Below the pieces are notes generated by a model. The model was given only the letters and a program-made list of their open reading frames with translations, was not told the DNA's origin and made no database searches. From Chitinispirillaceae bacterium (lineage in GTDB: Bacteria > Fibrobacterota > Chitinivibrionia > Chitinivibrionales > Chitinispirillaceae): a DNA stretch of 6,103 nt. The DNA is taken from assembly GCA_016932075.1 (NCBI GenBank), contig JAFGDP010000089.1, forward strand, positions 1 through 6,103, in the 5' to 3' direction. How positions within the stretch are numbered: the first letter of the stretch is position 1; the number at the start of each line of letters is the position of its first letter. A program made the position numbers and the translations under genes. Below are positions 1 through 5,660 of this stretch, in pieces.

Positions 1-972
1 GCGGTGCATCATGACATCCATGATGACGGCCAGCCGCGGGAGATATCCCGTGTCTTCGAGTATGGAGAGGACGGTGTAGAAGGCGAGAATATACGGCAGC
101 ACCGCCCCCAGGGGAACGAACAGCCCGGTCGTCAGGAGGCCGAACGACTGGCCGTAGTCGATAGCGCCGTCAACGAGTTTACCGATAAGAATGTCGTGGA
201 CGAATCCCCCGCCGTTCAGGTGCTCCGAAAGCCCGGCCATCAGCGGCTTCCACGCCTTTTCAAAGAAAGGTTCGGAAACGATGCCGATGAGCCCCTCGCC
301 TATGAACCGGACAGCGGTAAACGCCGCGAAAAGGAGCGCGGCCGCCAGTATAAGGCCGGGCAGCGGCTGAATGGTGAGGTCGGCAAGCCTTTCGGCAAGC
401 GTGTGGTGCCGGTGACAGATTGCCTGCACCCGTGAAACGATTTCGCCGACCTGCTGCCAGCGCCGTGACGGATCAACCTCCAGGACGGGGACGCGCGCCT
501 TGCCGACCGTTTCCACCAGGTCTTTGATTCCTTCTCCGCTGATCGCGCAGGTGGGAATACAGGGGACGCCGAGGAGCTCTTCGAGCTTTTGAACATCAAT
601 TTTTATCCCTGTATGCTTCGCCTCGTCCCACATATTGAGCGCGACGACCATCGGCCGTTTCCTTTGCGCCAATTGGAGCGTGAGAAACAGGCTGCGCTCA
701 AGGTTGATAGCGGGCAGGACGTTCACGATAACGTCGTCCGTTTCGTTGTCGAGCATTTGTACCGCGATCTCCTCCGCTTTGCAGGAAGGTTCCAGCGTAT
801 AGGTACCCGGAACATCGATCACCTCTATACGCTCCGCACCCGACTTCAATGTGCCGTGCGTGAATTCAACAGTGGTGCCGGGATAATTCGAGACAATCAC
901 GTCCGCGCCGGTCAAACGGTTGAAAATCGCGCTTTTGCCGACATTGGGATTTCCCATGAGAAGGATTTTCAT
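1..972 (-). CDS. feoB: Ferrous iron transporter FeoB, N-terminal 324 residues (3' end outside window)
   Basis: FeoB is the inner-membrane Fe(II) transporter with an N-terminal GTPase domain. The G-protein motifs are visible: G1 GNPNVGKS at residues 7-14, the G2 region NYPGTT at 29-34, G3 DVPG at 53-56, G4 NMWD at 113-116, and a G5-like region SGEG at 145-148. A helical linker follows, then the first membrane segment at about residues 222-240 and the typical block ending in GYLPR with MMHR at the window edge. Full FeoB proteins are usually 600-800 residues, so roughly half is missing here because the gene crosses the boundary, not because it is broken. The ATG overlaps the feoA stop in an ATGA arrangement, and there is no strong Shine-Dalgarno, which suggests translational coupling. 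One oddity is that the usual DATNLER-type motif reads PAINLER at about 87-93. The family call is very secure. Confidence 0.97.
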   Translation of the reverse strand, partial: MKILLMGNPNVGKSAIFNRLTGADVIVSNYPGTTVEFTHGTLKSGAERIEVIDVPGTYTLEPSCKAEEIAVQMLDNETDDVIVNVLPAINLERSLFLTLQLAQRKRPMVVALNMWDEAKHTGIKIDVQKLEELLGVPCIPTCAISGEGIKDLVETVGKARVPVLEVDPSRRWQQVGEIVSRVQAICHRHHTLAERLADLTIQPLPGLILAAALLFAAFTAVRFIGEGLIGIVSEPFFEKAWKPLMAGLSEHLNGGGFVHDILIGKLVDGAIDYGQSFGLLTTGLFVPLGAVLPYILAFYTVLSILEDTGYLPRLAVIMDVMMHR

Positions 973-1220
973 GACGGCGCCTGCGTAGAAGGAGACACCA
1001 GTATGCGCCGCGCCATGCCGTAACCGATAGCCACATCGGTGCTGCCGATCCTGACGACGACAGGCCCGCGCATCCATTGGCCGCTGACCTTTGTAATTTT
1101 TGTGCCATCATGCATGCCGAGCGCGTCGAGCCTGCGCACCATGCCGAATCCGCCCTCGATAGAAACTATCGCGCCCGTCTGGCCGGCGTTTAATTCCACG
1201 AGAGAAACGGTCTGGTTCAT
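969..1220 (-). CDS. feoA: FeoA, small SH3-like partner of FeoB
   Basis: This 83-residue protein has the length and pattern of FeoA, a small cytosolic SH3-like beta-barrel protein needed for FeoB-mediated Fe(II) uptake. Diagnostic features are the early L-x-x-G-x-x-G stretch (LNAGQTG, about 10-16), GGFGMVRRLDALGM at about 23-36, and a C-terminal strand ending in GMARRILV. The start is supported by GGAG (1228-1231) seven bases upstream of the ATG. The gene begins 25 bp after the fur stop, and its TGA overlaps the feoB ATG by the sequence ATGA. It is therefore the middle gene of a fur-feoA-feoB transcription unit and should share the Fur-box promoter upstream of fur. No FeoC is seen, but the end of the operon lies outside the window. 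Confidence 0.95.
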   Translation of the reverse strand: MNQTVSLVELNAGQTGAIVSIEGGFGMVRRLDALGMHDGTKITKVSGQWMRGPVVVRIGSTDVAIGYGMARRILVSPSTQAPS

Positions 1221-1245
1221 TGAGCGGCTCCGTTGGATTTCATGG

Positions 1246-1701
1246 CTAAGCTCCCGCGCGGCTTTTTATTCTGCATTGCCCGCACATGCCGAACAGTTCG
1301 ACGGAATGACGGTGAACCGTGAATTTATGCTTTTTTGATGCCGCTTCGAGGAAATCATCCAGGGTCGGACAGCCGAGTTCGATGATCCTGCCGCACGAAG
1401 TACACACGAAATGGCCGTGGTCGTGCCGCACGATTTCATAGTGCGAATGCGTTTCGCCCAGCATTCTTTTTTTGATAAGCCCCTGCTCGGCGAGCAGCTT
1501 GACCGTCCGGTAGACCGTTGCGTGCCCGATGGAAGGATTGGCGGCCCTTATGCCGTCCGCGAGCGATTCGATGTCAAAATGCGCGCCGCTGCGCAGAATC
1601 TCGCCGATGATCACCCGCCGCTGACGGGTAAGCGAGCGGTCGTTTTTTTTCAAATCGCGTTCGATCTGAACGCGAAGCCGTTTTACCGACGCCGGGTCCA
1701 T
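1246..1701 (-). CDS. fur: Ferric uptake regulator (Fur family)
   Basis: This 151-residue Fur-family metalloregulator has an N-terminal winged helix with the signature HATVYRTVKLL (about 60-70). The metal-binding dimerisation domain contains HDHGHFVCTSCG (93-104). Two CxxC pairs, C100/C103 and C140/C143, match the structural zinc site, and H93, H95, H97, E108 and H125 are candidate regulatory-site ligands. The start is supported by AGAGG (1706-1710), four bases from the ATG. It is the first gene of an operon with feoA and feoB, and a perfect Fur box lies just upstream over its promoter, so autoregulation is likely. Fur is preferred over Zur, Mur or PerR because of the feoAB linkage and the TGATAAT-type operator. 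The family is certain; the metal specificity is inferred. Confidence 0.93.
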   Translation of the reverse strand: MDPASVKRLRVQIERDLKKNDRSLTRQRRVIIGEILRSGAHFDIESLADGIRAANPSIGHATVYRTVKLLAEQGLIKKRMLGETHSHYEIVRHDHGHFVCTSCGRIIELGCPTLDDFLEAASKKHKFTVHRHSVELFGMCGQCRIKSRAGA

Positions 1702-1717
1702 GCCGCCTCTTTGAATT

Positions 1718-1732
1718 TGATAATCATTATCA
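1718..1732 (-). promoter_or_regulatory. Fur box, perfect 7-1-7 palindrome
   Basis: TGATAATCATTATCA is an exact 7-1-7 inverted repeat centred on 1725 and matches the classical Fur-box core. It begins five bases downstream of the -10 hexamer of the fur promoter, so it covers the expected transcription start, and iron-loaded Fur would block initiation. This predicts iron-dependent repression of fur, feoA and feoB. Confidence 0.93.
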
Positions 1733-1736
1733 TTTA

Positions 1737-1765
1737 ATTATACATCAAACCCCCCGCCCGGTCAA
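1737..1765 (-). promoter_or_regulatory. Sigma70-type promoter of fur-feoAB
   Basis: On the minus strand, TTGACC (1765-1760) and TATAAT (1742-1737) are separated by exactly 17 bases. This is one mismatch from the consensus -35 and a perfect -10. The start site should fall near 1730, inside the Fur box, giving a short leader of about 30 nt before the fur ATG. Confidence 0.88.
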
Positions 1766-1833
1766 GTTTTTTTTGGCGCGCGCGGAAACCACGGTTTTTA
1801 TGTCCGCATCCGCGACAGGAAGGGGCAGAGCCA

Positions 1834-2661
1834 TCAGGAACAGGGTTTTTTTACGTTTTTGTATTTCCCCATTTTCCACCCTGCACATATGGCAACAAGG
1901 AAAAACAGACCGAAACAGGCCGTTATGGTCGACGCGGTGGGAAAGTCGCCCTTGAAGGAGATCAGCAGTCCGAGCGCCGATATCACGAACCCGGCGATCC
2001 AGCCGAAGATCAGGCGGAATTTGATGCTGTCGCAGAATACAAGGGCGATAACGGCCGGTATTACGAGATAGCTGAACACCAGGACGACGCCGGCAATGGC
2101 CACGGAGTAGGTGACCACGATGCCAAGGGAAAAATAGAATAAAAAATCCCATAGTCTGGACCTGGTTCCGGTCGCGTTAAAAGTGGCTTCCAGGAATTTT
2201 TTGCGAAAGCGCCAATGCACTCCCCCGACAAGGGCGTAAACCAGCGCCATCTTGGTGATGTCATGCCATGACACCACCAGGATATTTCCCATGGCGAGTT
2301 TTTCAAAGTCTTCGGTCCCGGATGAAGAAAAAGAGAGGACAAGCACTGCCAGTGCTGCGGACACGACATAGCCGATGCCGATGACGGCTTCCAGGGGCAT
2401 CCGCCGCTCAAGCGGCTGGGCATAGGCAAAAAACAGGGACCCTGCCATGACGAAGGCCAGGGACATAACAACTGCCTGCCAGTCGCCGATATGGTATCCC
2501 ATTATCAGGGCAAGGGCATATCCCAGTGCCGCGATTTGCGCCAGCGCAAGGTCGATAAAAATGACCCCCCGGGACACGATATGAAGTCCCAGATAGCAGT
2601 GAATGCCCGCGATGACCAGTGCGGCAATAAACGCGGGCATCATGAAGATAATGGCTTGCAT
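1834..2661 (-). CDS. ABC-3-type (ZnuB/MntB-like) divalent-metal permease
   Basis: This 275-residue integral membrane protein has about eight hydrophobic segments and the ABC-3 permease pattern: an early GVIFIDLALAQIAALG stretch (32-47), LEAVIGIGYV (about 90-99), and a cytoplasmic region near GNILVVSWHDI that would face an ATPase. The family forms the inner-membrane channel of Zn, Mn or Fe(II) ABC importers. The start at 2661 is preferred over the in-frame ATG at 2739, because AAAGGA (2668-2673) sits six bases before it and the longer form would overlap the preceding gene with a hydrophilic extension. It lies 13 bp after the binding-protein gene. Q42 sits where ZnuB/MntB permeases usually have a His in a DxxxH-like motif, so this looks like a distinct subtype. 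No ATPase gene follows: 1766-1833 is short, without a convincing terminator, and runs straight into the fur promoter. Confidence 0.9.
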   Translation of the reverse strand: MQAIIFMMPAFIAALVIAGIHCYLGLHIVSRGVIFIDLALAQIAALGYALALIMGYHIGDWQAVVMSLAFVMAGSLFFAYAQPLERRMPLEAVIGIGYVVSAALAVLVLSFSSSGTEDFEKLAMGNILVVSWHDITKMALVYALVGGVHWRFRKKFLEATFNATGTRSRLWDFLFYFSLGIVVTYSVAIAGVVLVFSYLVIPAVIALVFCDSIKFRLIFGWIAGFVISALGLLISFKGDFPTASTITACFGLFFLVAICAGWKMGKYKNVKKPCS

Positions 2662-2674
2662 GGTTGTTCCTTTC

Positions 2675-3685
2675 TTATTTGGATAATGCGGCCAGCATTT
2701 TTTCCAGATTATATTCGATGAGCTGCGGGTATGTTTCAATGCTTTTCACGCCGCCGACCAGGTTGGGTAGCCAGAGCGCACTGGCCGTGGTCGCCGCAGC
2801 CAGTTTTTCGCCCGTTTTCGGGTTATGATAGGTGTCGGTTATTATTATCGGAATAGACTCGCTTATGATTTTATTTTTCATTTTAAGGAGATGCGAAGGG
2901 CTTGGCGGGATGCCCGGCTTGGGCTCCAGATAACCCGCAATCACCATTCCGAAACGGTCGGTGAAATATTTCCATGACTGATGGTAACAGATGACCTCGG
3001 CGCCTTTGAGCGCCTTTGCCATTGACATCCATCCGCCCAGCGGCGCCGGCAATGCGTTTTCTTCCGCCTTCCGGTCAAATTCGCCTGACTCAAACAAATG
3101 ACGCGCGCTGTCAATGCCGAGCGCCTCGACCAATTGTCCGCCGATAAGCCTGGCGAGAAGGTCTTTCCGGGCGGTTGCAAGGTTTTCCTTGAAGTAGTCC
3201 TGCTTTTCGGGCCTGTTTTTAGCAAGCCCCTTGTAAATATTGTCCATGACAATCAGCATGCAGACAGGGTCCACCAGGAAATGCGGGTTGCCCGAAGGGT
3301 GGACGTCGCCAAGACTGCGGTCCATGACAAGGGGGACTTCTTTGGGCTGGATGCCTTCGGACACGTCAATAAAGCCCGGCGCGCCGTGCAGTATTTTCGA
3401 GTTCCGCGCGCCTTCCAGAAGCGGCGGTACCCAGCCTATTTCCTGCTCCATTCCGTTTTGAATGAACACATCGGCCTTGTTCAATGCGAGCATAAACGAA
3501 GGTTTGGCATCTACATGATGGGGGTCCTGGTTGCCTTTTCCCAATGCTTCCACCCTGACTTCATTCCCGCCGATTTGCTCCGCCGCCCATTTTAAATCCG
3601 GAAAAGTGGCAATGACTTTAAGTTCGCGTGCGCAGGAATTCAGACAGAAAACGACAGCGATGAAAAAACATATTGTGTAGTGCAT
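2675..3685 (-). CDS. ZnuA/TroA-type (cluster A-I) metal-binding lipoprotein
   Basis: This 336-residue protein is the periplasmic capture component of a divalent-metal ABC importer. A short hydrophobic leader ends in LNSC (15-18), a plausible lipobox with C18 as the lipidated residue. The four ligand regions of the A-I family can be recognised: DPHH (54-57), NPHFLVDP (133-140, H135), CYHQSWKYF (233-241, H235) and ITD (282-284, D284). The His-rich charged loop common in ZnuA is absent, which fits Fe(II) or Mn(II) as well as Zn. The start has a strong AAGGAG (3692-3697) six bases upstream. It begins 15 bp after the outer-membrane protein gene and ends 13 bp before the permease gene, so all three are probably co-transcribed. 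Family certain; metal unknown, with iron favoured by the Fur-like operator upstream. Confidence 0.92.
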   Translation of the reverse strand: MHYTICFFIAVVFCLNSCARELKVIATFPDLKWAAEQIGGNEVRVEALGKGNQDPHHVDAKPSFMLALNKADVFIQNGMEQEIGWVPPLLEGARNSKILHGAPGFIDVSEGIQPKEVPLVMDRSLGDVHPSGNPHFLVDPVCMLIVMDNIYKGLAKNRPEKQDYFKENLATARKDLLARLIGGQLVEALGIDSARHLFESGEFDRKAEENALPAPLGGWMSMAKALKGAEVICYHQSWKYFTDRFGMVIAGYLEPKPGIPPSPSHLLKMKNKIISESIPIIITDTYHNPKTGEKLAAATTASALWLPNLVGGVKSIETYPQLIEYNLEKMLAALSK

Positions 3686-3700
3686 GGTTGTCTCCTTGTG

Positions 3701-4786
3701 TTAGAATGCGTGCGGGCCGTGTGCACCGATGGTGAATATAAGCATTCCTTTAAGTTCGTTAACGGCGGCCCTGTCGTTACGATTGCTCATGACGCGCCTG
3801 TATTCAAATTTGAACTCGGAAAATTCCGATGGCTGAAACGCCAGCCCCGCACTGATGCTGTTGAAGCGTTCGCCGGTGTTAAGGGGGTCGCCCGAACAGT
3901 CATACAGGCAGGTCGCATACCATCTTCTTGAAAACAGCAGTTTGCCGAGCAAAAAATAGCCGGTAGACACATAAGTTTTTACGGCGGCGTTTAAATCAAG
4001 CGTGTCCCGGCGACTGTGATAAATCTCGGCCCAGAGCGTCAATGCACGTTCCAGTGGCAGTAACGAGTGTTTCCATTGCACGATGACGTTGGCTCCTGCC
4101 AGGTTGGTCATCAACTCCGGACTGCCGTCTCCGTTGTTCCTGCCCCGCGCATACGAGATGCCGACTTCCAGCGTGCGGTATCCTCCCAGCTCAAAAAAGT
4201 TTTTGAGATGTCCCATATAAAGCAGGTCCCGGGTCGCAGCCCCGTTAAAAGCGATGTCGTTGTTGCCGTTAAGGACAAGACCGATGATTTCATGATACGT
4301 AGGCAGAAACGGCATCATCTCCGAAACGGCGACGCCCGATTCATTCAAGCCGTCTTCACCGAACGCGCGCTCCCAGGACAAGGGCATGTTTATCACGGGA
4401 AGGGCATGGCCGTGGACCGTGTTCCATTTGCCGAAAGGTACTTTGAATTTGCCGACCCTTAGCTTTAGACCCGCGGGAAGCGTCAAGCTCTCAAGATAGG
4501 CCTCTTCAAAATCCGCCTGCCTGTCGCTGAAAGCGATCACCACCTCTGCCTTGAAATAGGGGTCGACATAGGAGTAAATATCGATGTCTCCTCCCCGGAA
4601 AAGCAGTTCGTGTGGATGGGCAAGGGCCGCATCGTCGCTCGTGGAAGCTTCAAATTCTCCGACAGCCGCGATTGCGGGGTTCATTTTTGACGCTGTTATC
4701 GCCTGGCCGTAAGCGAACTGAACCGACGCATACAGGACAAGGAAAAAGAGGAATGCCGGGCGCTGATATTTGTATATAAAAACCAT
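3701..4786 (-). CDS. Outer-membrane beta-barrel protein linked to metal ABC transport
   Basis: This 361-residue protein has a signal peptide: K6 and R9, a hydrophobic core at about 10-24, and probable cleavage after AYG (25-27). The mature part alternates in the manner of beta strands and ends in Phe, the usual signal for barrel assembly by the BAM machinery. Recognisable blocks are MNPAIAAVGEF (35-45), VDPYFKAEVVIAF (74-86), EEAYL (94-98) and VGKFKVPFGKWN followed by HGH (111-127). From memory this pattern belongs to an uncharacterised porin-like family often found beside A-I binding proteins. There is no TonB-box, plug domain or TonB-dependent receptor length, so passive or facilitated metal entry is more likely. 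No strong Shine-Dalgarno is seen before the ATG, but no other start fits the signal peptide. It follows the 131-residue gene by 87 bp. Confidence 0.82.
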   Translation of the reverse strand: MVFIYKYQRPAFLFFLVLYASVQFAYGQAITASKMNPAIAAVGEFEASTSDDAALAHPHELLFRGGDIDIYSYVDPYFKAEVVIAFSDRQADFEEAYLESLTLPAGLKLRVGKFKVPFGKWNTVHGHALPVINMPLSWERAFGEDGLNESGVAVSEMMPFLPTYHEIIGLVLNGNNDIAFNGAATRDLLYMGHLKNFFELGGYRTLEVGISYARGRNNGDGSPELMTNLAGANVIVQWKHSLLPLERALTLWAEIYHSRRDTLDLNAAVKTYVSTGYFLLGKLLFSRRWYATCLYDCSGDPLNTGERFNSISAGLAFQPSEFSEFKFEYRRVMSNRNDRAAVNELKGMLIFTIGAHGPHAF

Positions 4787-4873
4787 AGTATCGCCACGCT
4801 TTCTTTGTTCGATAGCGGTTTCACCTGGAAAAAAAGGACGTATGTTTCGAGCTGGCTTCCGAACCGTTCCCTG

Positions 4874-5269
4874 TTAGAAAACTGGCGGGGACCGGGCAGA
4901 GGGGTTTAAAAAGAGGGTCTTACCGTTTTTTTGGACGAACAGTATTTTAAACAACAAAAAATAAGCAAAGGCCGCCAGCGCAAATATTTTTACCGCCTTA
5001 TTGCATGTTGTGGACAATAAATCGTTGACTATGAAGGGGGTTGTCGTGTTTTTGAAAAATGTTCCCCGGGCCGTGGCGGCCGAATGCTTGAAAATGGTAT
5101 GAAAGGACACGCTCGTATGGGCATGGTTGATTACGGCTCCCTTTTTATGAAAGACGCTCTCGTGTAAAAGGGCCGGAAATATTTCGGGATTGAGCAGGGA
5201 AAGGGCAGTGTAGCCGACCGCCAGTAAGAACGAACAGCTTCGGAAAAGAAACCGCGGAAATATTTTCAT
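4874..5269 (-). CDS. Hypothetical two-TM protein with His-rich extracytoplasmic loop
   Basis: I do not recognise this 131-residue protein. It has a basic N-terminus (K2, R6, R10), a hydrophobic helix at about 12-34, a loop of about 55 residues, a second helix at about 92-111, and a Lys-containing C-terminal tail. The positive-inside rule places both ends in the cytoplasm and the loop in the periplasm. The loop carries six His within residues 36-62 (36, 41, 49, 51, 57, 62), suggesting metal contact, though this is inference. It is the first gene after a Fur-box promoter and precedes the outer-membrane protein gene in the same direction. The ATG lacks a Shine-Dalgarno; a vestigial fur start and a stop lie just upstream. 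Codon use looks coding-like, with many G/C third positions, but the lack of recognised homology keeps confidence moderate. Confidence 0.6.
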   Translation of the reverse strand: MKIFPRFLFRSCSFLLAVGYTALSLLNPEIFPALLHESVFHKKGAVINHAHTSVSFHTIFKHSAATARGTFFKNTTTPFIVNDLLSTTCNKAVKIFALAAFAYFLLFKILFVQKNGKTLFLNPSARSPPVF

Positions 5270-5301
5270 TTTTTAATCAACCCATGCCGCTTCTTTGAAT
5301 T

Positions 5302-5316
5302 TGATAATATTTATCG
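5302..5316 (-). promoter_or_regulatory. Fur-box-like operator of the metal-uptake operon
   Basis: TGATAATATTTATCG aligns base for base with the perfect Fur box at 1718-1732. One half-site (TGATAAT) is intact and the other has two changes. It lies directly downstream of the -10 region, as at fur. It should therefore bind Fur, probably more weakly, and place the 131-residue, outer-membrane protein, binding protein and permease genes under iron control. Confidence 0.75.
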
Positions 5317-5320
5317 TTTA

Positions 5321-5350
5321 ATAATATATCATATCCCTGCGGACTGTCAA
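5321..5350 (-). promoter_or_regulatory. Sigma70-type promoter of the metal-uptake operon
   Basis: On the minus strand a perfect TTGACA (5350-5345) precedes either TATATT (5328-5323, spacing 16) or TATTAT (5326-5321, spacing 18). The second is the position homologous to the fur -10. The -10 region is AT-rich and adjoins the Fur-box-like operator. A second identical TTGACA lies 23 bp further upstream (5373-5368) but has no good -10 at the right distance. Confidence 0.75.
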
Positions 5351-5375
5351 GCCATATCCCTGCGGTCTGTCAAGC
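5330..5375. repeat. 23-bp tandem repeat, two copies
   Basis: Two adjacent 23-bp units, 5330-5352 and 5353-5375, differ at a single base (A5343 versus T5366). Each unit contains TGTCAA, the reverse complement of a TTGACA -35 hexamer, so the duplication doubles the -35 element of the operon promoter. Copy A upstream of fur has only one equivalent unit, so this tandem duplication probably arose after the larger repeat. Confidence 0.9.
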
Positions 5376-5399
5376 CATTTTTGGCCTTCGCGCGCGCAG

Positions 5400-5660
5400 G
5401 CGCCATGGACGGGGGTGCCGGTCAGGTAAACAACGCCGTTGTTTCCCGCAAAGGGCTTTTTTATGAATAAATAATTTTATCCAGAAAACGGCTTGGAGGC
5501 CTGCAGGAGGATTTTCGAAGAAAGACTAATAGTATATTTTGTTGCCGTCCTTTGGCGCCGTTTCCGAACACATGAATACGCGCATAGATTTGCCGGTTAA
5601 AGGTTATTAAGCGCTGTATGGCGGGGCTGCCCGCTGAAATGTACGATGCCCCCGAGAAAA
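5400..5660. other. Non-coding intergenic region between divergent units
   Basis: No convincing gene lies here. The stretch holds a perfect palindrome at 5428-5444, a T-run at 5456-5462, an AT-rich patch around 5460-5482, GGAGG-like purine runs at about 5495-5510 not followed by a start codon, and a small GC stem (5621-5625 with 5630-5634) just before the methyltransferase gene. TATATT at 5533-5538 could be a plus-strand -10, but no good -35 is at the right distance. A 72-codon minus-strand frame across 5461-5679 looks like chance. Confidence 0.6.
5428..5444. promoter_or_regulatory. Perfect 8-1-8 palindrome, possible operator
   Basis: AAACAACGCCGTTGTTT is an exact inverted repeat with a one-base centre at 5436. 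A loop of one base is too small for an efficient terminator hairpin and no U-run follows directly, so a dimeric-regulator operator is more likely than a terminator. It lies between the divergent metal-uptake and methyltransferase units. The binding protein is unknown and the sequence is unlike a Fur box. Confidence 0.45.

Larger units (their letters stand above)
1698..1785 (-). repeat. Direct repeat copy A: fur start, Fur box and promoter
   Basis: Positions 1698-1749 match 5282-5333 at 45 of 52 bases without gaps. Similarity then continues, with gaps, through the -35 region, a T-run and a GC-alternating stretch to about 1785. It covers the fur start codon, Shine-Dalgarno region, Fur box and promoter, and stops abruptly at the fur coding sequence. 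Both copies have the same orientation and flank the metal-uptake gene block at 1834-5269. Confidence 0.88.
5282..5399 (-). repeat. Direct repeat copy B: duplicated fur upstream region
   Basis: This is a diverged copy of 1698-1785 in the same orientation, with 45 of 52 ungapped matches from 5282 to 5333 and continued alignable sequence to about 5399. It carries the equivalents of the fur ATG (5285), the Shine-Dalgarno region (GAGG changed to GAAG), the Fur box, the -10 and the -35. Similarity ends at the ATG, and no fur coding sequence follows. Copy B also contains an internal 23-bp tandem duplication that copy A lacks, which accounts for most of the length difference. Confidence 0.88.

Noticed and set aside
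4..1023. Plus-strand open frames of about 140 codons (4-435 and 589-1023)
   Set aside because: They lie antisense to feoB, whose minus-strand frame has all GTPase motifs; their translations are charged and resemble no known protein.
1766..1833. Possible terminator between the permease gene and fur
   Set aside because: Small inverted repeats (such as AAACC/GGTTT) are present, but on the minus strand no U-run follows them; the run of eight T is on the plus strand, where no gene ends.
1745..2152. Minus-strand frame of 135 codons overlapping the permease 3' end
   Set aside because: It is a shifted frame of the permease gene that continues through the intergenic gap; it is Arg/Cys-rich and without a ribosome site.
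2662..2739. N-terminal extension of the permease from the ATG at 2739
   Set aside because: It would overlap the end of the binding-protein gene and add a hydrophilic 26-residue tail; the ATG at 2661 has AAAGGA at proper spacing and starts the typical hydrophobic helix.
4787..4873. Possible attenuator in the 87-bp gap before the outer-membrane protein gene
   Set aside because: A T-run exists on the minus strand, but the only upstream stem (TTCG/CGAA) is short with a mismatch and several bases away, so it is not convincing.
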